NCBI GenBank assembly: GCA_021234155.1
Contig: JAJEKV010000132.1
Span: forward strand, 1 to 64,000
Origin: Isoetes taiwanensis
Taxonomy: Eukaryota > Streptophyta > Lycopodiopsida > Isoetales > Isoetaceae
Reading direction: 5' to 3'
DNA length: 64,000 nucleotides
Part shown: piece by piece, positions 45,871 to 58,189 of the stretch
Layout of the letters: every line of letters starts with the position of its first letter
Position numbering within the stretch: position 1 is the stretch's first letter
The notes under the pieces: model-generated
The model's input: only the letters and a program-made list of their open reading frames with translations
What the model was told of the DNA's origin: nothing
Database searches by the model: none
Program-made: the position numbers and the translations under genes

Positions 45871-46320
45871 TTTATCAGGGATATGAAGAGTTAGCTATTA
45901 TATCCCTGATAGGAAGAGCGTTTATGCAGTTTTGGAATGTGATAATGAAGAGCAAGATGAGCCAGATCTATCTCCCTTGCAGGGCATGAAATCGTAGGTG
46001 CCTTCTCGACTCGGTAGTCGGGAAGGATTATAATGTTTACTTCTTTGAGTTTTATTCTTATTTTTTTGTGTATAATGTTCAATGGGCGCCCAACAAAAGA
46101 AATATTTGGGCCCGTTTCTTACCTTGGGCATCCGCTCATGGGGCTTCTGCTGAAGGATTGGGGAGCACGGAATGGAGGAATCATGCCCATTCTCGCCTCA
46201 CGAGGCGAGAAAAAATTTCTCAACATTGTCTAAATTGTTTAATTATTTATTGTCTAATTAATTAGTTAATTAATTATATTATTTAAGCTGTCTAATTAAT
46301 CTTTTTATTTTTTTGAATGG
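45871..46320. other. Noncoding spacer with hairpins
   Basis: Two short hairpins: CTTCTCGACTCGGTAGTCGGGAAG-like at 45998-46026 (related to the 39.6-kb array) and CTCGCCTCACGAGGCGAG at 46192-46209. No gene. Confidence 0.4.
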
Positions 46321-46329
46321 TTGTTTAGC

Positions 46330-46580
46330 CATGGAACCCCCCTCCCCTTCTCCCCCTTTGCCCCTCCTCCTCTTCCCCATGCCCTGCCCCTTCCCCTCCC
46401 CTTTGCCCTTCCCCCTCCTCCCCTTCCCGAGGAAGACCCTCCCCTCCCCCTCCCCTTTGCCCTTCCCCTCCCTCCGCTTCCCGGAAGACCCTCCCCCCTC
46501 CCCTCCCCTCCCCCCCCTCCCCCCTCCCGTTGCCCTTCCCCCTCCTCCCCTTCCCCTCCCCTCCCCATTTGCTCGGCCCC
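46330..46580. repeat. C-rich pyrimidine tract, G-quadruplex-capable on the minus strand
   Basis: About 250 bp of CCCCTCCCC/CCCTTCCCC with very few purines; the complement holds dozens of GGGG runs with 1-3-base spacers. The overlapping long frames here are composition artefacts. Confidence 0.85.
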
Positions 46581-46760
46581 TTCTCAACTAGTGGTTTGTA
46601 AAATTTATGAAGAAAACAAGCTACCCAGTTCTTTGTGTGTGATGTCTAATTCTATTCAAGCATTCAATTCAGAATTTTTTTTTCTATAGTATGAGTCCCA
46701 TTTTCAGTCTAAGTCCCAAATTTCGAGATTTGACCCACTTTAATTAAATGCGACTTACAT

Positions 46761-47882
46761 GTGTTAGTTTTAGCTTTGTGTATAAACATTTGTTGTTTTG
46801 GCCTAATGATTGCATGATGTGTTAACCATGGCATTAGTGTGCTTGCAGTATAATGTTGTACTATGCGAAATAGAAGGCCTTGAAGCAGATAAGGTGACAT
46901 TTTTTTCTCTTCTTAAAGGATGTCCAAGTTCTGATTTGCAATCTCATGTTTGCGGTCAATTTTCCCTTTATGTTTGTTGCCATTTTCCTCTAGACCAAAT
47001 TCAGACATGTCCTTTACAGTTTTCCCTGTAGCATCTTTGGTTTCAAATTCATCACTGCTAGCAATAGAAGCATCATTATGAGTATTCTGTATGCTGCTCA
47101 AGATATTTAGTTTTTGAATTAAGTTCACCGGGAATGTCCTCTTGATGTTTAGCTTTTGCCCCTTTAAAACCTGCACTGATTTCACTAGGAGTGTTCTCAT
47201 AGCCCCAAGTTTAGAAAGCTCCATTTCAAATCTTCCATCCAAGGCACGGACCGAACTTTGATCTTTCTAAATCGACAAGCAAGCTGCACATACAGGTTTA
47301 TATCCTTCTCAACACCATTTCAATCTTCAATTAGATCAGCATTCTGTGTACAGTCCGGTATGATGGCATCATGGTTAGACATCAGTTGATGAACTTTTGC
47401 AATCCTCCTAGAAGTAGAAATATTGGTTCTAGCCATGACTATGTTCTTACAGGGTCACCCTGAAATATAAACAAACACATTCTTACGGATCTGGAGAATC
47501 GTTGAAAATTTCTGTCATGTATACACAATAACCCCCAAAGACAAGAAACCATGCATCGACGAACAATAGGTTTATTACAGCCATGGTTAGACTATACAAG
47601 CTTTTAACCAAAATTTCTCTATGGAATAAATATTAGATGATCGCGAATTCAAAGTATTGAACATAACAACTATACCATAGCACACGTACTATGTCATTAC
47701 TTTGCAAATAGAACGTGTGTTAGATTTAGCTTTGTGTATAAGCATTTGTTGTTTTGGCCTAATGATTGCACGATGTGTTAACCATGACATTAGTGTGCTT
47801 GCAGTATAATGCTTACTATGTGAAATAGGAGGCCTTGAAGCAAATAAGGTCATATTTTTTTCTCTTCTTAAAGGATGTGCCT
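46761..47882. repeat. 170-bp direct repeats flanking a duplicated block
   Basis: 46761-46930 and 47711-47882 are near-identical (AGCTTTGTGTATAA, CATTTGTTGTTTTGGCCTAA, GTGCTTGCAGTATAATG, TTTTTTTCTCTTCTTAAAGG). Between them lies the second copy of the 38150-38890 block. Each arm ends in a PPR-like coding start. The layout suggests a transposed or template-switched insertion that duplicated its target. Confidence 0.75.
46913..47710 (-). pseudogene. Copy 2 of the duplicated block with unrecognised coding fragment
   Basis: Minus strand repeats MELSKL-AMRT and VKSVQVLKGQKLNIKRTF of copy 1 in a different frame, then adds a Ser/Asp/Lys-rich segment (NTHNDASIASSDEFETKD) not seen in copy 1. The downstream noncoding part (47330-47710) matches 38500-38890 closely, including ATGGCATCATGGTTAGACAT and GGAGAATCGTTGAAAATTTC. 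Function unknown. Confidence 0.5.
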
Positions 47883-48003
47883 GTTTGTGTGCTATAAAGC
47901 AGGGACATCTATTCATGAGTAGATCATCTACAATTGTTTGGAAGATGATATAGTTATAGGGAACACGGTCATTGCCATGTATGCAAAGAGTGGGACTCAG
48001 AGG
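47785..48003 (+). pseudogene. PPR gene fragment cut by a LINE
   Basis: Reads EIGGLEANK-like GLEANKVIFFSLLKGCACLC then, after a shift, EDDIVIGNTVIAMYAKSG. This is a PPR L/S motif pair of the PLS class. The PPR reading stops at 48003, where the LINE tail begins, and does not resume after the LINE. Confidence 0.75.
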
Positions 48004-48008
48004 ATACA

Positions 48009-48093
48009 GAATAGAATAGAATAGAATAGAGTAGAATAGAATAGAATAGAATAGAATGGAATAGAATAGAATAGAATAGAATAGAATAGAATT
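48009..48093 (-). repeat. (TTCTA)n microsatellite tail of the LINE
   Basis: About 17 pentamers, read on the minus strand as (ATTCT)n with single variants. It lies exactly at the 3' end of the minus-strand LINE, so it is the element's tail rather than an independent microsatellite. Confidence 0.85.
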
Positions 48094-50590
48094 ATTGTCC
48101 CTTGTGCCCTAAGGCCCCTGGACTTATGTAGCATGGCTGAGCTCCCTATCGGGTGCTACTAGCACATCACGCTGGTTTATTGTAGCCTTTTCTGAAGGCT
48201 TCCTTAGTTTCTATTAGTACCGGCACCCCACTTTTAATCGGCATCATGGCCGTGCAGTGATGCGTCATTATCAATCAGCTTTTAACTGAGCATTTTGTGG
48301 ACGTCTATGCCTCGCCTCTTGGGCGGTTCATATTATAAGCCCTCTTTCTTTGTGTGCCTCTCGATGCCTGGTCGTCATTTCCTGGATTGCATCTGCCAGA
48401 TCTCTCATTGTTTCTGCCCTTATCATCAGGGTGTGCACTGGATGTCCCCATCTTATGTTTCTGTATTTGTTTCTGACGTCACCGTTAACCAATGGAGGTG
48501 AGAGCATGGGAAAGGACTATCAGATACCTAATAAACACACCGTATATCATGATTGTTAACGGTGTGTTTGCCCGCACCTTAAATTCCTGTTTATGCCACT
48601 GTCTGAGGATCCTTTCCTATTTGTCCCATTCCTTATCTGTTAGCCCTGATCCCCATGCTTCAGCCCCATATAATTGTGTCGTTGCGACCACTGCACTGAA
48701 CAAATAGCACTTGATCTTCCAGTCGATTATTCTACTTTTGTTACAGAAATTTTTTCATACTGAAGAAACTCCCAATGGCTTATTGAAACATTGCATCCGA
48801 CCGAAAATGACTATTTTGGTCCTTGCAAGGTTTACCGTTAATCCCGTTCTTTCACAGAAGATCTCTAGTAGTTTTAGTAATCTGTGCATCCCCTTATTCT
48901 TTGTGGCCATCATGCTTAGGTCATCAGCATATAACATTATAGGTACCTTGGTGTCTCCTAATGTCGGGGCGTCCGTGTCCCCTTGCCGTTCTACTATGAA
49001 ACCTTGTAATGCATCTATGTATATTCCGAACAATGTCAGAGATAGGGGGCACCCCTGTTTGACCCATGTATCACAGTTTATTGCCTATCCTTCTTGTTCC
49101 ATTTTTGCATATACCTTGTAATATAGTCTTGCAATTGCTCCTACCATTTCCCCTGGTGCCTGCATGTCTATCAGTCTCTGTAGGAGCTTTTCCCTCAGGA
49201 CTGTGGAATGCCTTTCTAAAGTCCACAAGACAGCATACTACCTTCCTTCCCTGGGCTCTATTCTGTTCTATTAGTATCCGAAGGGTTACTAGATGGTCTG
49301 TGGTTGAGTGTTCCGGTCTGAAGCCTGCCTGTCCTTATGCCCTCGGGTTTCCTGTTTCTGCCCACTGTTTTAATTTACTGTCCAGAACTTTTCCAAACCA
49401 TTTTGCGAAGATATAGCTCACCATTATTGTCCTATAGTTCCCAGGTTCCTCTCTGCTCCCCTTTGTGTAGAGATATTACCCTGTTGTATGCCCATCTATT
49501 TGGTAGCCCCGTACAGATTATGCCATTAAGAATGTCGGTGACCTGTTTTCCAATTGCTGCATCCGCACATTTTAGTAATTCCACAGTCAGTCCATAGAGG
49601 TCTGGGGCTTTGTTATTGGCCATCCTGTTTAGTGCTACCATTACCTCTTGCATGCTGAAGCACGGTTTATCCATCTCTTGTAGTGCGGGTATTGGCATTG
49701 GGGATGCCCCCGTCTTATATAGTTTCTCAAGGTATCTCTCCCATCCAATTGCTCCGATGTTGTTCTGTGTATTCTCGGTTTTCCTATTCCCCTCTCCCTT
49801 TCCTTTAAATCCCTTCCAGAAATTCCTGGGTTGTCTTTTTAGCATTTTAGCTAGACCCCATTGATGTTGTACCAGATTTTTGTTTCGCTTTGACTTCAAC
49901 TTCCTTAGGTATGCCGCTCTTTCTGTTTGATATGTCTCTCTGCCTATATGCGCTCTGACTCTTCTTTTTTGTTCCCTACACTCCTCGTCATACCACACGG
50001 AGGCTTAAAAGCATTGCTCCTCCTGGGCCTCTTCCGTTTTCCGAAGACCTCTGTTGCTACCCTCACCATTATGTCATTAAGCACATTCCTATTCTCGTCT
50101 GCCCTATGCTCTCCCCATTCCCATTTTCCCATTTCTGCTCTGATAGATCGTATGAATGTATCTGCATATTTATCTTGGAAATGTATTTTTACTTTCGCCT
50201 TCTCTTTTTCCTGTGTGTTATCAACTTGAGCCTGTTCCCCCCTTTTGAATGTTAACTGCATGGGTCTATGACTTTCCCTTTTTCCCATCGGCCAATCTAG
50301 CAACACAAAGCTTGAGATGTTTTCCACTGCTTGGTCATTTATTATCACATAATCTACTATGCTTCTCCCGTGTGCATTTTGGCTCGTGAATTTCCCTGAT
50401 CCTTCCCATTTTTGTATCCCGTTAGCTATAATGATCCCTGTTGCCGTTCACACTTCAAGCAGTAATTCTCCTTTGGCGTTGACCTCTGTCTTGTCTTCTG
50501 TGCTTCTCTTCCAAACCTGTGATTTTGCAGTATGTGTCCATTGTCCGTTCGCTTCGTCCATGCTCATGCAGCTCAAATTGTGAGATGGAT
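48094..50590 (-). mobile_element. 5'-truncated non-LTR retrotransposon (APE endonuclease + RT)
   Basis: Minus strand. Endonuclease C-half at 50580-50240: GELLLEV, TGIIIANGIQKWEGSGKF, DYVIINDQAVENISSF, then SHRPMQLTF (the S/D-H-RP catalytic end). RT: NNKAPDLYGLTVELLK at about 49615, RVISLHKG, then out of frame GQAGFRP, VCCLVDFRKAF, and in the open frame 49033-48755 IMLYADDLSMMA with catalytic YADD. A C-terminal segment (LYGAEAWGSGLTDKEWDK) follows. Frames are interrupted in a few places. The microsatellite tail suggests the RTE side rather than poly(A)-tailed L1, but the clade is not certain. Confidence 0.88.
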
Positions 50591-50599
50591 GGACATTAT

Positions 50600-51430
50600 G
50601 CTAAAAATCTTTTGTTCCATACAGAATGGTAGTGATATAGATGCCCAGGCAGCTAGACATACTCAGGCATGTACATGGAGGTGAAGCTATCCTACAATCT
50701 TGTATGTCATTCTTCCATTACGTATATATCCACCTCGATGTTTGTAGTAGGCCTTGTACCATGCATTGCCAATGAAACATATGACGGTTGCAAAGTCACA
50801 GAAGAAACAAAAGGCTGGAATCAGTACACTAATAAAGAAGCTTCAACTTAATTACCGAGCCAACAAGTATTTTAGTTCTGATCTTTGTTCTGCTTGGAGA
50901 TATATCAGTTATTTATCATAACAGTAGCTTGCTGGGATTGGCAATTGCATATAGCTCCAATCATTCAGTTGAATCTGTCATCAACCTTAAGCCTATCTAA
51001 CTGGAGAAACAATCTGCCTATTAGATTAATTCTAGAAAGATTAACTGTTATGATTAAGATCATTATCTCCAACTTCAATGAAAAAAATATTTCGGAATTG
51101 GCATTCATTTTAGATAATCTTTACCCTCTATGCAATTGTAAAATACTTGATTGGAGATGCCATTTTGAAAGACATTTGAAAGGAACTGTGCCATATATGA
51201 ATTTAAAAGGTAAAATTGTGAGATAAAATCTTTTGCTCCATATAGAAAGGTAGTGATGTTTGCCGAGGAGAGGCCCCGGCACAAATCACGTTCAGCATGT
51301 ACATGGAGGCAAAAATTAATTTATTGTCCTACGAACCTTTGTAAGTCTGTTCTTTCATACTTATAATCCCGCCTGGATATTTTATAGCAGGCCTTACAAC
51401 ATGCATTGCCAATTTTCCCTTTAACAAACC
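50600..51430. repeat. Diverged direct repeat, offset about 630 bp
   Basis: 50600-50790 and 51225-51420 share AAATCTTTTG(T/C)TCCATA, AAGGTAGTGAT, CATGTACATGGAGG, TAGTAGGCCTT(G/A)(T/C)A-type and CATGCATTGCCAAT words. No coding signal I trust; the 50885-51226 frame has no known motif. Confidence 0.6.
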
Positions 51431-53080
51431 ATCCTCTAACTTCAGAGAGCAACTGTCAAATCAGTAGTAAAATGTTCTTCTAAATAGCAAGCAATGGATC
51501 ACATGCTTGTTCCTAGCTGTATGAATTGACATCCTGATGGCATCACAAGGACCAAACGAAGATCAGAATGATCAAGTTTTTGCGCATCAGTTCACTATAT
51601 GACAACTTAACACTGCAACATTTCCAAGATATCGGCTGCAGCGTATTGTGATTATTATAAGCAAAAAAATGTACCTGTCATGTTAGACTTTTTGATGGTG
51701 CAATCTGAGTTCCAATAATATTTTTAGTCTTTGTATGCGCGTTATCATACTGCAAATAGAAATACTGCCTTTAAGTTCTAAAAATAAAACGTGAAAGGCT
51801 CAGGAAAAGGCTCCTATTCTTCAAAAACATACATCTGTACCAAGACCTTTATATTCTACATCTGGAACTTACTCATGAGACGGAGCAGGATGGCAGAACG
51901 AATCCCAGAATGATACTCTTTTCCAAGTCTTTCCACCAGTTAATGACATATTCAACGAAATTTGGACTTATTCAGATTTAATAGATAGCACTTCAAGAAC
52001 GCCATTATAAGAATATATGTATTGTTTGAAAATTCTTGATTGTTATAATTTTTATAAGTTTTAATTATATAAGTTTATCTTTCAATTAAAACTATAATGG
52101 TTATCAAAGAATAAATTTGATTTCCAAACTAATTTTCATTTGAATCTATTTAGAATTAGACATTTCAAGAATATAAAAATTTCAATTTGTAGTTATTTAA
52201 CAGATTCAAAATTTAGCAATCATGATAATTAAATGAAATCTGATGGGTTAATAAGCGATTGACTTAAAACTATTATTAGAATTTCACAATTTACAAATTT
52301 GTACACTTTAAAAAATACTTTTAAGAAAAGTTTTAGGTTGAAATTAATTAAATAATATAAAGTTATTGGTTTAATAATAACTATTGAATAATTTATTATT
52401 GATGAAATAAAATATATTGACATTTAATCAATAATAAACTATTCATTGTTTTATTAAACATAAACGTAGTCATTTAATTAATTAATTTCAATTTAAAACT
52501 TTCTTTAAGTATTTTGAAAAGCATAGTATTTTAATTATACAAAGTTATCTTAGATGAAAATTTAATTGTAGAAACTATGCAATACAAATTGATTGAAACA
52601 ACAGAGATAATATCTTAGATACAGAAGGATTAATCGTCAACTACACAAAAATCAACAAAACGTGTCTTATCCTAACATATATGAAATTTTAACATTTCCA
52701 GAGTTTGACTTTCAAAAATTTCGAAACGGGGTTTTTTAAAATGTAACTACAAGCTTGTGCTAGGCCCTCTGAAAATTCCAGTTTTTTGCTATTTTTTGGC
52801 ACACTTACTGCATAATGCTATAAATTGAACTGTAGTATCACATATTACTTAAAATGTCTCTTTTGTTTCTCTAAAAGGCATTTGTTTTCGTAGCATCTCT
52901 CAACTGGATGCATCAAAAGATTTAATAGTTGATCATACATTAAGAAATTGAATGCTAGACCAATTACTTAGGCTTAAGTAAAAGCTTTAAGTTTGAAATA
53001 TACTTCTTGGATGCAGTAAAATACCTTAAAATGCCCTCACTCTCATAGTCAAATCCTAAGCTCCTGGCATTCTGCAATGT
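51431..53080. other. AT-rich gene-free stretch
   Basis: Very AT-rich, especially 52000-52600. No coding region found. Contains the inverted repeat at 52311-52515. Confidence 0.5.
52311..52515. repeat. AT-rich inverted repeat, arms about 40 bp
   Basis: 52311-52351 (AAAAATACTTTTAAGAAAAG...GAAATTAATTAA) is the approximate reverse complement of 52478-52515. Loop about 126 nt. Possibly a MITE core. Confidence 0.6.
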
Positions 53081-53940
53081 AATTAACAAAAATTAGAAAG
53101 GAACAATGATGTTGTTTCATCATTCTTTGCCAATATTAAATGTCATTAACAAAAATTAGAAAGGAACAACGATGGTGTTTCATCATTCTTTGCCAATATT
53201 AAACTACAAGGATGGTCGATACCTTCATGGGAGGGTATTTGAAAATGGAGCACGGGCCTGAGCTAGTCCAGAAGAATTGATTCTGAACCATTGATTCTGA
53301 ACGATCAACTACAAAATGAAAAAATGATGCAACAGACATGAAAGTGACAAAGCACCCCATGTGCAAAAATAGACATGCAAATTGACATGGTATACATGAG
53401 GAGTTCAGAGGAACAAAAAATTATGAAAATCACAAGGAGAAAAGCCCCATGCTTGGCACAATATCATAGTTATATCTCATGTGCCACCCCTAAAACAATG
53501 CAAAAGGAAATCAGAAGCATATTAAAAGAGGAGTACTTGTATTAACAAAAGCTATCACTTTTATCATCCTATCACTTATTATTGTGTCTCAGACACCAAA
53601 ATATCTTAGATTTATTGCACCACTGGCATCGATAAGAATGTTGAACAATGGTTTAGATAAACAAAACAAGGAAAGATGAATGTGTTGTAAGATGAACAGC
53701 ACTGCAACATCAACGGTTGTCACCATTCATGATCCTCTGCCACTGCTACAAAAAGATAAGCATCAGGAAAGCTATCACTTATTCAATCTGAGACACCAGA
53801 ATATCTTAGATTTATTGTACCACTGGCATCAATAAGAATGTTGAACAACGATTTAGATAAAACAAACCAAGAAAAAATGAATGTGCTAGAAGATGAACAA
53901 CACTGCAACGTCAGCAGATCTCACCATTCATGATCCTTTG
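53081..53940. repeat. Two local tandem duplications
   Basis: At 53081-53205 a 63-bp unit (ATTAACAAAAATTAGAAAGG...TTTGCCAATATTAAA) occurs twice. At 53540-53735 and 53765-53945 a ~220-bp unit (AGCTATCACTT, ATATCTTAGATTTATTG, CACTGGCATC, AAGAATGTTGAACAA, CACCATTCATGATCCT) is duplicated. No gene assigned. Confidence 0.75.
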
Positions 53941-54777
53941 CCATTGCTGAATCGCCAAACGAGCATAATAGAGCATCAGAACCTGGATGACCTAAATCAA
54001 AAGCAAAAAAAAAAAGGGGGAGGAATTAGCAAAACAGATCATTCTAGCATGACAGCATCACCTTCATTTTCGTGTAGCAGGCAGTTGCGGCAAAACACAC
54101 GATACTCACCTGATGCAAAAATCTCGCCCTAAGAAGAAAGCCAATAAGGAAGCAGTTTGCCGAGAAGTAGAGCCGTTGCCTGCGCCACGTTCAGAACAAA
54201 AAAAAAAAGGGAAAGGATTTTAGGTTTTTCTTGCCTTTTCTGTTCTGTTTACTTTTGAAAATGAAGGGTACTTTGGTTCTCTGGTGGAAATGCAAAATTT
54301 CTAGTCTAGAATTTTAGATGTCAAAAATATTTAGTAGGAAAATCCGGCATAATCTATAATAAATTTATTTAAATTTACATAGGTCGCAAATTATTTGGTA
54401 AAGCTTATAAAGTTTATCAAACCTTAACTGGTAGGCTTTCCAATCCAAGCGATGCCCACCATTGATTGAAGCCTTATGAAGAGCATAACAGGCACCCAAC
54501 CCACCCCACAGAGATGAAGAGATAGCTGAAAATGTGGAAACAGGCAGCATCTATCTTTTGTTTGCACTTTGAGCACCGTATTCAGCCTCAGAGCTGATAA
54601 TCCAGCTTTGGAAAGTGACGAATCTGTGATAATCCAGCTGTGGAGTGATAATCAAGCTATGGGACATGGTTAATCTAGCTATGGGTGCAGGAATGGGTAA
54701 GGAGACTTGTTTGCCAGTGAAAGGGGATAAACACCCCTGCTTGCCCCTTATAGCAGATAAACGGGTTATGGTTATAC

Positions 54778-55860
54778 ACATTCTAGAATGGGGCTCGCAT
54801 GAAACCAACAAACCGCCCGATAGGCTTCTCATTCATCTCAGCAGATTTTCTACAATGGTGGATAGTGGGTAGCCGCACACATGCGAACTACCCAGAAAAA
54901 TAAAGGGAATATCCAATTATATGCTAATAGATGTTTGACTGGTGTACCTGCCAAAAGCTTATCACCGGGATTAAAAAACCCCGCCCTTTCGGGTTTTCAA
55001 GGAAAAACCCTAGTGATAAGCCTTCGGCAAGGGGCTTGGACAAACGTAAGGCAGAGAAATCGCTCCCAAAACCCACGAATGGAGAAGACGAAACAGATGC
55101 CGCTCGCCAACCTGTACCTGCACATCACCAACACAAAAAAACGTGACAAAACAAACCTCCCAGAGTGGAGGGGTTGATCACGCGTGCCACGCGACAATAA
55201 AACAAAAACCTCGTCAAATAGAGGGGCTGGTCACGCGTGCCAGGCGACAAATACAATAAACAAAGAAGGGGGGGAGGGTGGGTTCAAAGAAAAGAGAATT
55301 AGGTACTGCTGAGAGAGAAGAGGAAGCGCCGATGAGACGTTGATGCAGAACCGCGCCTAAAATAGCGAACTCCCAACCAGAAAGGGCATGCACCGCATGC
55401 ATGCATGCATGCAAGACATGCATGCTCGTCTTATTCTAGAATGGCGATCCGATGTCTCGGATCAATGGGATTCTAGAATGGGGCTCGCATGAAACCACCA
55501 AACTGCCCGAATACCAATGGACTTCCTTAACAAAACTGGGATCGAGGACGAAGGTCACAGGATGAAGGCTAAAGAAGAGCCAAGGCCGAGAAAGGACATG
55601 CCACAGCATGAAAGAAACGCCAAATTGGCCAAACCAAGCAGGGAGAAGCCCCTCCCCTGCCTGGATTCAAAGAAAAGAGAATAAGGTACTGCTGAGAGAG
55701 AAGAGGAAGCGCCGATAAGATGTTGATGCAGAACCACGCCTAAAATAGTGAACTCCCAACCAGAAAGGGCATGCGCCGCATGCATTCATGCAAGACATGC
55801 ATGCTCGCCCCATTCTAGAATGGCGATCCGATGTCTCGGATCGATGGGATTATAGATTCT
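54778..55860. repeat. Duplicated block with TTCTAGAAT and (ATGC)n motifs
   Basis: 55287-55470 and 55670-55850 are ~180-bp direct copies (GGTACTGCTGAGAGAGAAGA, CAACCAGAAAGGGCATGC, GCATGCATGC, ATTCTAGAATGGCGATCCG). ATTCTAGAATGGGGCTCGC recurs at 54780 and 55472. A 55-bp unit with GATCACGCGTGCCACGCGAC is doubled at 55158-55250. No reliable gene; short frames overlap the repeats. Confidence 0.75.
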
Positions 55861-56300
55861 TGGCAATAATAACCTTTGTTTATAACAAATACAAATATAC
55901 AAAGCCTTGCTCATGGCCATTATCAATACACCTTAGGGTCCTCCTTCTAGCATCTAACCCAACATATTCCCAACCTTATAGCTTGCACCCATGGAGGCTA
56001 CAACTAAGTCATGATCATATACATTATATGTTGTTTTGGCAATAACAACCTTTATTTATAATGAATACAAATATAGAAGGCCTTGCTCATGGCCAAACTC
56101 TTTTTCTACTTCATCGGTCGGCTCGCGGTCAGTTGGACAAATAAAAAATTTTCAGCCTCTGTTACAGCTGCTTCAGTCAGACTTGTAGTCAGAAAATGCC
56201 CACATTTAGCATTATGCATTTCTGTGGGCCTCTAACACTTTAGCATCAGCTAATCCAACATATGCCAACCTTGCAGCTTGCACCCATGGAAGCTCAACAA
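55859..56300. repeat. Direct repeat pair
   Basis: GGCAATAA(T/C)AACCTTT, then ACAAATATA, AAG(C/G)CCTTGCTCATGGCC, and further on CCAACATAT, GCTTGCACCCATGGA occur twice, offset about 180 and 300 bp. Noncoding. Confidence 0.65.
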
Positions 56301-58189
56301 AGAAATCTAAATAAGTACTACTACTTGAAATATAACCAAACTCAGACGCTTCATGAACTCAAAGGCTGTAATGCAATGATGACATGAACCTGTTGAAACA
56401 ACACAGGACAACAAGCAAGATCTTAAACTCAAGGCTTCACTATTAGGAGCGTCTCTATCTGAAGACTAGATGTGGGCCTTGTAGTTATTTGATTTCTAAA
56501 GCACCAGATTGTTGATAATACATGAATTGACATTGAAATACAACTCAAGCACCAAAATGAAAACATTGAAGGTCTTTTTTATTCTAACATTCGAATGTTA
56601 TTTGTTCAAATCTTGAAAGTAGAAAAAACTTCCATTTTATAGGGGTTAATGGGAGGTTAAATCTAAAGATAACATGAAGTGGGTCTAGTGGGAGGAGGTC
56701 AAAGAAAAGTTTCTTTCCAGTAGCACTATGTTACAAGACGACATAATACTTGGCTAGGAGATGTCCTAGAGCTGCCGAATAAGCTTAAATATCGCTATAA
56801 ATCTTTGTGTGTAACTTAACTATCTTCTAATGTACGCTAGCCTGTGCTCTTCCTCTAATGTTGTCAAGGAACTAGAATCAGATTGGACGGAAAAACCTAC
56901 GTATAATGGGGGTGCTCGAGACAAGCTTAAATGGAAAGGAAGCTGAAACACTTCTTCACACATACGATGCACTTACGGAGTCATGGCATGGCTACAGCTA
57001 AACGGGTTGATGATCATAGATCGGACCACCGCCGACATATTTTAATGCATTTTCATACACCACAGGACCGCCTGTATGTTTTATAACATGGGAGTCACCT
57101 CCACTCATTTCTGTATGCAAAATGATCTCTCCCCTCTAGAGTTGTCGAGAAATCGTGAAGAGAATGCTAAAGAAGTGGGCAGTATATAGAGGTGGACACA
57201 ATCATTATTCACGATGGGTGGCCTTAGAACCCGTGGTTGGGTTACCTCTAGTTGCCTCAACAAGTACTAAATCCTATTTGTTTCGAAAATATATTGTTTA
57301 TTTGGGCTTCACGCCTTTGATTGGGCTCTTGCGCTTTGCATGTACTCGTCCCATGAACCCCCCCCCCCAGACATAAAAAAACCCATCTATTTATCTATCC
57401 ATTTGGATGTACGCATCCTCGTATCTCATATCCTTCATAAGGAAGGAAGGAAGGAAGGAAGGAAGGAAAAAATTTTAACGTCCACGGAACATCACACATA
57501 AACATCACACACCCATAGCCTCCAAAAATTAATTACATTCATCTAAAATTCCTACTATTGTATAGCAAGCCAACAACATGCAAAACAATGCAAGGCCCAA
57601 CAAACCAATAGGAGGTATGCACTTGCAAGAATCATAAAATGTTCACCCATCCAAGGGGACACCTCCTCATATGATGGCACCTTATCAAACTATTGTTTAT
57701 TTATGGAATTCTAGAATTATCTAACGATTGAGGGTCTTTCTAAAATTTCCCAGATGGTTATCCTCACAACATATCCTAATATTGTGTGCATATGATTGTT
57801 TGCACATAATGAGAGTTTCTTTGTAAAATTGGATTTTGCTTAATCGACATAAGAAGACAATTAGTAATAACAAATGGTAAGTTAGCTCATGAACATAAAT
57901 GTCGTGTTCATATGACATTCAAACATGGTTCCATACAAGATCCAATGGCCTATAGGACTAATAAATCTTTATGTTCATCCCACCAAACCCATGTCATAAA
58001 TAAATTGTCTCGGCAAAAAACATGTCATACAATAAAACTAACCTCTAAAGACCATGTCAAAAATGCGAGATAGTTTTAACCTACCATTATTAGTTTTAAT
58101 AAACCGCTATCATAGTCATGAAACTATCTCATAAACCAAACTAGTTCTAACAAACCACTATAACATCAATAACCAACATGAATAAACTA
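56301..58189. other. Gene-free stretch
   Basis: No coding region supported. A (GGAA)n microsatellite sits at about 57441-57467 and a C9-10 run at 57360-57369. Confidence 0.5.

Noticed and set aside
46279-46591. Gly/Arg- and Pro-rich frames on both strands
   Set aside because: Low-complexity C-rich tract; frames exist on both strands at once, with no start context or homology.
50885-51226. 113-codon frame as a gene
   Set aside because: AT-rich, no motif, lies between diverged direct repeats.
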